Shown here piece after piece: positions 59,099 through 64,000 of a stretch of 64,000 bases of DNA. The number at the start of each line of letters is the position of its first letter. The first letter of the stretch is position 1. The stretch comes from Morchella semilibera (Eukaryota > Ascomycota > Pezizomycetes > Pezizales > Morchellaceae). Location of the stretch: contig CM018608.1 of the NCBI GenBank assembly GCA_009192285.1, positions 248,001 through 312,000 of the forward strand, written 5' to 3'. The notes beneath the pieces were generated by a model. The model did not search any database, was not told the DNA's origin, and saw nothing but the letters and a program-made list of their open reading frames with translations. The position numbers were made by a program, and so were the translations under genes.

Positions 59099-60151
59099 TT
59101 GAAGGACATAATTTCCCCCTAGAAAACCTTTATTTGATTTTATTTGATTTCAGTTTACTGAGCACTAGTTTTTCCCCCTTTCTTTTTTCCAAAGCATGCT
59201 GATGTATCTTTTACTTATGTTTCTGCTTTTTTTTATGCTACCTAACTTCTATTTCTTGCTCTCCTTTCTCAAATGGGCTTTTAAGAGCGGTCTTTTTTTT
59301 CCAACCGGATGATTATTTTCTAGAATATTGGGTGTATTTTTGGTCGGGTGCCTCGAGGCTGCGCTTTTCTTTCTTTCTCTTTTTCACCACTGAGTGGCTT
59401 TTGTGCTTGTCAAGGGGGTTTATTTCTTTGGTATGGCCTACACGATACCTACGTTTAGGCCGGACTCATGCGTATTAGGGGAGATCCAAGTGTCATGTTG
59501 ATGGATTTAGGTAAACGATCGAGTACATGGACACCTGGGGACTGTACAGAATAAATATTCATAACTGTAATTATTAAAAAAAAAAAAAGGAAAAAGAAAA
59601 AAAGAAGAAAAAAAAAGATACTACCACGATAGTTATATCCTATATATATGTAGTTACATGTATCAAGTTTTTTTTTATGAGAAATAATTTTGTATCTAGG
59701 TCTGTACTTTCTTTCTACAATGTCATGTACATGTAGTTAGCATTATTTTATGTCCCGTATAATCCTTAGGGGTCCATGTAATGTTTAATTGGGACTGGAG
59801 GGACGATACATGTATGCCAGGAATGGAGGCAATTTAATGATTCATGGTATTGTCAGGTGTCACAAGTAAGCGAACATTGGGGGGGCCCCAAAACCACCTA
59901 GTAAGTCGAAAATTTGAAAGCAGTGCTGTTGATGTGACACTTGGGCTAAATATATTATCACTACCGGGGAGTCTATCTATCCCACATTCTCTGGTGGTTG
60001 TGGAGTTGCAATGGAGTGATTTGGCCAATCCTGTTTTTCAAATTTTGGGCAAAACTATCGCCAAGAACCAAATATTTAGATTCAGAGGTTGTCGGCCAAA
60101 ATATCGCCCTAATGCGAATGTTCGCTTCCTATGGTACCCGACAATACATAC

Positions 60152-60246
60152 GTACAGTATAAAAAAACCACTACCATAGGACTATGGCATTACTAGCGTA
60201 TCAGCGGGAATACCATAGTGATCCTACCCCTCTTTTTGGTACTGTA
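60152..60246. repeat. Dispersed repeat, copy B
   Basis: Partner of 30173-30306; same block order, shorter. Confidence 0.7.
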
Positions 60247-61526
60247 TGTAAGTACATGTATGTGTGTGTCTACGGCCACTCTATAACAGTACATATACTC
60301 GCGATTGCCGGCATGAGTCGCGATTGTAATTCCTTCTACTTATGAACCCAGTAACGGGTCTTTAAATTGCTTCGACAGAGGCCAAACTTAGGCCTGAACA
60401 GAAGTGATAGTATGCGCATATATACATAAATAGGGTACTAAAATTTACGCTCATCAAAGCTTCCACGACTATAAAAATCAATTGTGCGTTGGTCGCTTGC
60501 CGAGCTAGCTTAAATATATTTGCATTAGTATTCTTGCTCTCCCTATTGTTGTTTATTCATGATATATCACTCGATTTACTCCAGGCAATGCTCAAAGTTT
60601 GGAGCTTTCGCAATGTCCCGTCCGGCGACATGTCATATGAGATATTTTCAGTTGCCAGTAGCTATTCCCCTGCCTAGTGAAATTTGCAGATTCGGGACCC
60701 CTCAGGTATGGTGAGGCCGTTGCCTTGAAGGAAAGTGCAACGGCCAATGGAGATCTTGCAACCAGGAAATTTAGCAAATGACAATTGTTAGATATTACGC
60801 CTTCCAGGCAACAACATCACCAAACCTGGGGCGCCCCAAATCTACTTGTATCACTAGGCCAGGCCTAGGGGATAGTAAGAGCAGTGATTATTTATGGCAT
60901 GGAACCGGAGTTGTTTATGCTTATTGCGCCGAGACAGCGCAGCTTCATGCGTTGGTAATTGGCTAATTGGAGTATATATCCGGAACGATGCACCAGTACT
61001 TAAGTCTACTGGGCTGTCGTTGTTTAGACAGATCAAATCAGCAGCCTGCAGCGCTGATCTGATCCTTGGTTTAGATCGCCTCACACTATCACTATCAAAA
61101 GAAATTTTAGTCTAACCCTGTGTTTCAGCGAATAAAGAATTTTCCCCCCCTCCCCGGATAGTGCTCGTGTGGCGCCTTGATAATTGAATTCCCCCCCAAA
61201 CCTTAGTTTGAAATCTGATGGGTTAGGGTTTGAATATTGATCAATTAATAAGTATCGACGACGCATCATGCGATATATACTTCAATGGACTTGTTCAACG
61301 AAAGAACAACCGTGTTTTTCTCACATACTTTGGTGAATATACATATCAAATATAGATGTCAAGATTGAATAATGTCAGCATCGAGTGATATCTCATGACG
61401 TCTCTATATATGTCGTACTTGACGCGAAGAGCTTAGGTCGGGATTAACGTACTTACTTCAAATCTAGTTATATGCAGCATCATGAGTTTAATATCTTATT
61501 ATCAACCACAAACGGCCCGATCAATA

Positions 61527-61621
61527 CAGCGGTGGGTAATAAGTCATCGGACGGAACTCCACCTGCGCGTTTGTAGGCAAAATTTTGGCCAGGTCGTCCG
61601 ATGACTTATTACCCACAGCTG
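61527..61621. mobile_element. 95-bp MITE with TA target duplication (Tc1/mariner-like)
   Basis: Terminal inverted repeats of 27 bp (61527-61553 and 61595-61621) starting CAGCGGTGGGTAATAAG / CAGCTGTGGGTAATAAG and differing at one position. The element is flanked by TA on each side. TA duplication and a CAG start fit the Tc1/mariner superfamily. It has no coding capacity (41-bp loop). Near-perfect arms suggest recent activity. Confidence 0.88.
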
Positions 61622-64000
61622 TACAAGTAGTTGGGGGGCTTTTCGATCACGATCAATATAGAAGCTTTGAGGAGGCTATACATCTATTCGGCCCTTAAGA
61701 CTATATATTTGAGTGTTATTAATCTTGGTAAATATAGTCTATATGTAAGTTTCCTCATGCGGTATATAAGTAAGTATAGCCATGGAATCTGTTGTCAGCA
61801 ATAATCACAATGTTAGATAGAACTTCTCCTGAACTTAATTTTCAGATACATGCACTTGCAATTGTTACTAATATGTCAACTACAGCCCCTTCTCTCATCC
61901 CCGCGTCCAAATTCGCTACAGATTCAGAGGATCTTTATGACCCTCTCAAAAGAGGAATAAAGTGGGTCTCAAACATATAGTCGATGCTTTCGATCACCGA
62001 TATACTAGAAGAGCAATTACATTGACGTGGCTAGTCTGGGATTAAGAACGCGTATATGGAAGTATAATTTCTGTCTATGAAATTTGTTGAAACTGTAGCT
62101 CTAAAATCCAGGAATAACCCTAGGCCTAGCTATAGGCGTATGAGTATAGTACGTACTTGTAGGACAATAACCCGACCTAAATAGCCGAATTGAAGCTAAA
62201 TAATAGGCTTGAGGTTGATGCCGGAACACTCATGCATACATTGGCTGTGCGCTAAATATGAGGTGCTGTGTATGTTTCTCTGTTTAGCTGTTTATAATAG
62301 GTTACGATACTCTTGATTGAGACTTTTTCTATTTAGGGAGAGGAGCTAGATTGTACCGCTTGGACGCGCAAAAGGGAGTCCAGCCCTGAAGCTGAAGTCA
62401 TTTATAAACAGAATATTCTATAGGGTAAGAGTTCTTTAGCTTTCTACGCCTCGCAATTAAACTATAAGAACCCGGAGAACCAGTGCGTCTTGAAACGAAA
62501 GTTTGGAGTGATATGAACTTGCGAACGGCGAATCGGATATTACTTTATATGGGCTCAAGATCAATGAAACATAAAGACTTTATTGGTTAGTGTGTCTTTA
62601 TGCAAGACCCTTGGCAGATTTAGTGGTGTGCTTTGTTAGTGTAGGAGTCTCACTAGGCATCATAAAATATCACTCGATGAAATAGCTGGTTTCAAGGATC
62701 CAGCCCAGGGGTTCATACTACTCAAAGATCAAGGCTCTAATAAGATTTTGTGATAATCTAATTAATGCAACTGGATACCTTTAATGCTTTAGCCTTAGTT
62801 ATCCTCCAAAGCATAGTAAAGGAACCCATTACAACAGGCCTTTCGATCCGAGAAGGTGGTTATTATAGCCCAATCTAACATTAACTTTTCCTTCTCTAGA
62901 CGACCGCACACTACCCACAGTAGGTTAGTATAGTATAAAAAGAAGACCTAGAAGAGTGCTTTCCACTATTGTATCCCCCTCCTTGTATATGGGAACCACC
63001 CAGGAATGCATCATGTACTGGGACTCGAAATTCTTAGATATCCTTAATCTTAGAAACTTCTAGAGAGATTAGATGATTTATACCTGTTTAGGCATTTAGT
63101 ACCGATAATCCTATGAACGGACGTCGTTACCCAATTCAGTCGCATCCAATTATAGAGAAACACCACTTGTAATGTCTAATATTGGAAGCGTGACTATTGA
63201 TACTACCTCATATTCCATAGAACGGGTTCTAGTCCATCAATTTTGGTGTCTGCTGTAATGACCACTGTCAAAAAGTCTATAGGACTTGGTTCACTAAGCT
63301 CAGTCCAATAATAGAGCTCTATTTAGAGATAAGGATAATCTTATCGAGATTATCTCTAGTCAGATCATCTATGTAGATCTTAACATCCCAAGCAGACAAG
63401 ACTTGTGTATATAGAGTTGCCGTGGTAGACATAGACAGCCTGCCCTTTCATACCCATTGATTATACAAATGTGTCCATGTTGCGCTAGGAAAGCATAACC
63501 TCTATAGACACTCTTTATAAGTAAAAAATTAGAAGTTCGCCTAACCAGCAATAACTTGAAGAATTGTATGTCATAGGTAAAACCATGGTTTGTAATGGAT
63601 TTCCTGTAGATATCTCTTATCTTTTTGACATCTTCAGTTGGTTAATTTCGTTCGTTTCAATAATAGCACCGGAAATATCCGTGGACAGGCGAGAAGCGAG
63701 TACCCGAGTGAGAACCCATGAAGTGGACTCCGATATATATGTATTTGACTTTGTGGGGGCGCGAAATGAGGATTATAATGATTTCAGGCACTGTATCCGT
63801 CTTTTGGGTCGTGTTGCATGCCCGTTGTCAAGACCGTGGAGGATTAGTGCTCGAGCCTCGTGCATATGTGACCAGTTTCAAGCGAAACGCTTCCACTGGG
63901 GGGTCCGCGGTAAGGGTGTACACATAGTACACATGATCTTCTCATATCCTATCTGGGTGACTAGAACTGGTGGGTTCTGGGAAGTGAAGCTTTACTAGAT

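Larger units (their letters stand above)
59099..64000. other. Gene-poor region (4.9 kb)
   Basis: Poly-T/A tracts of the Erf2 3' region to about 59620, then no supported gene. Contains TACATGTA at 59655, 59728, 59807 and 60253, TATCACTCG motifs at 60565, 61382 (reverse) and 62668, a telomere-like GGGTTAGGGTT at 61220, dispersed repeat copy B and a TA-flanked MITE. The frame at 63564-63998 (+) is coding-like in length only and reaches near the window edge without recognisable domains. Confidence 0.45.

Noticed and set aside
59867-60128. AAGCGAACATT and its reverse complement 260 bp apart, as ends of a DNA element
   Set aside because: Arms are only 11 bp, similarity stops at once outside them, and no target duplication is visible. 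The span overlaps none of the stronger repeats except copy B's edge.
63564-63998. Plus-strand 144-codon frame near the right edge
   Set aside because: No recognisable motif, and overlapping frames of similar quality exist. I also looked for remains of a mobile-element polyprotein on the minus strand at 62.9-63.6 kb and found nothing I could name.

Overview
This window looks like nuclear DNA of a filamentous ascomycete (Pezizomycotina; possibly a Pezizomycetes-type genome, but that last step is inference). The evidence is genes split by many 38-110 nt introns with GT..AG ends and CTAAC/CTGAC-like branch points, fungal families such as Erf2, Pmt1, Vma22, Fsh1, Mrp2 and an EGF-domain membrane glycoprotein, lineage-type F-box/ankyrin genes, and an intron-containing tRNA-Phe. 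All exon structures here were joined by eye from reading frame, splice sites and family resemblance.

Layout. 1-4.3 kb: a bacterial-type poly(ADP-ribose) glycohydrolase running off the left edge, then a five-exon gene of unknown function with internal repeats. 6.1-6.6 kb: a Vma22-like V-ATPase assembly factor. 6.6-16.3 kb: an accessory stretch with a decayed F-box/ankyrin gene, an F-box ORF, weak or broken ORFs and several small repeats. 16.3-19.1 kb: an EGF-domain single-pass glycoprotein. 19-24 kb: gene-poor. 24.0-28.7 kb: a compact GC-rich cluster (mitochondrial ribosomal protein Mrp2, Fsh1 serine hydrolase, SDR oxidoreductase, TPR protein). 28.7-33.5 kb: gene-poor DNA with MITE-like repeats, then gluconokinase and tRNA-Phe(GAA). 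34.0-46.7 kb: a gene-dense core (VIT-domain protein, Arb2-domain protein, PAPS reductase Met16, UFL1-like UFM1 ligase, phosphoserine phosphatase). 46.7-52.6 kb: AT-rich with no supported gene. 52.6-59.1 kb: Pmt1 O-mannosyltransferase and the Erf2 palmitoyltransferase. 59.1-64 kb: gene-poor, with a clear MITE.

Most genes are unrelated housekeeping functions; there is no sign of a secondary-metabolite cluster or other co-regulated system. Links that can be drawn are general: Met16 and the Ser2-type phosphatase both feed sulfur/serine amino-acid metabolism, and Pmt1, Erf2, UFL1 and Vma22 all act at the ER/Golgi membrane. The most notable items are an apparent UFL1 in an ascomycete (the UFM1 pathway is usually described as absent from most fungi), a VIT-domain protein whose vWA domain is replaced by an acidic tract, a probable micro-inversion inside an ankyrin repeat, a strong excess of the palindrome TACATGTA confined to intergenic DNA, and a TA-flanked MITE.
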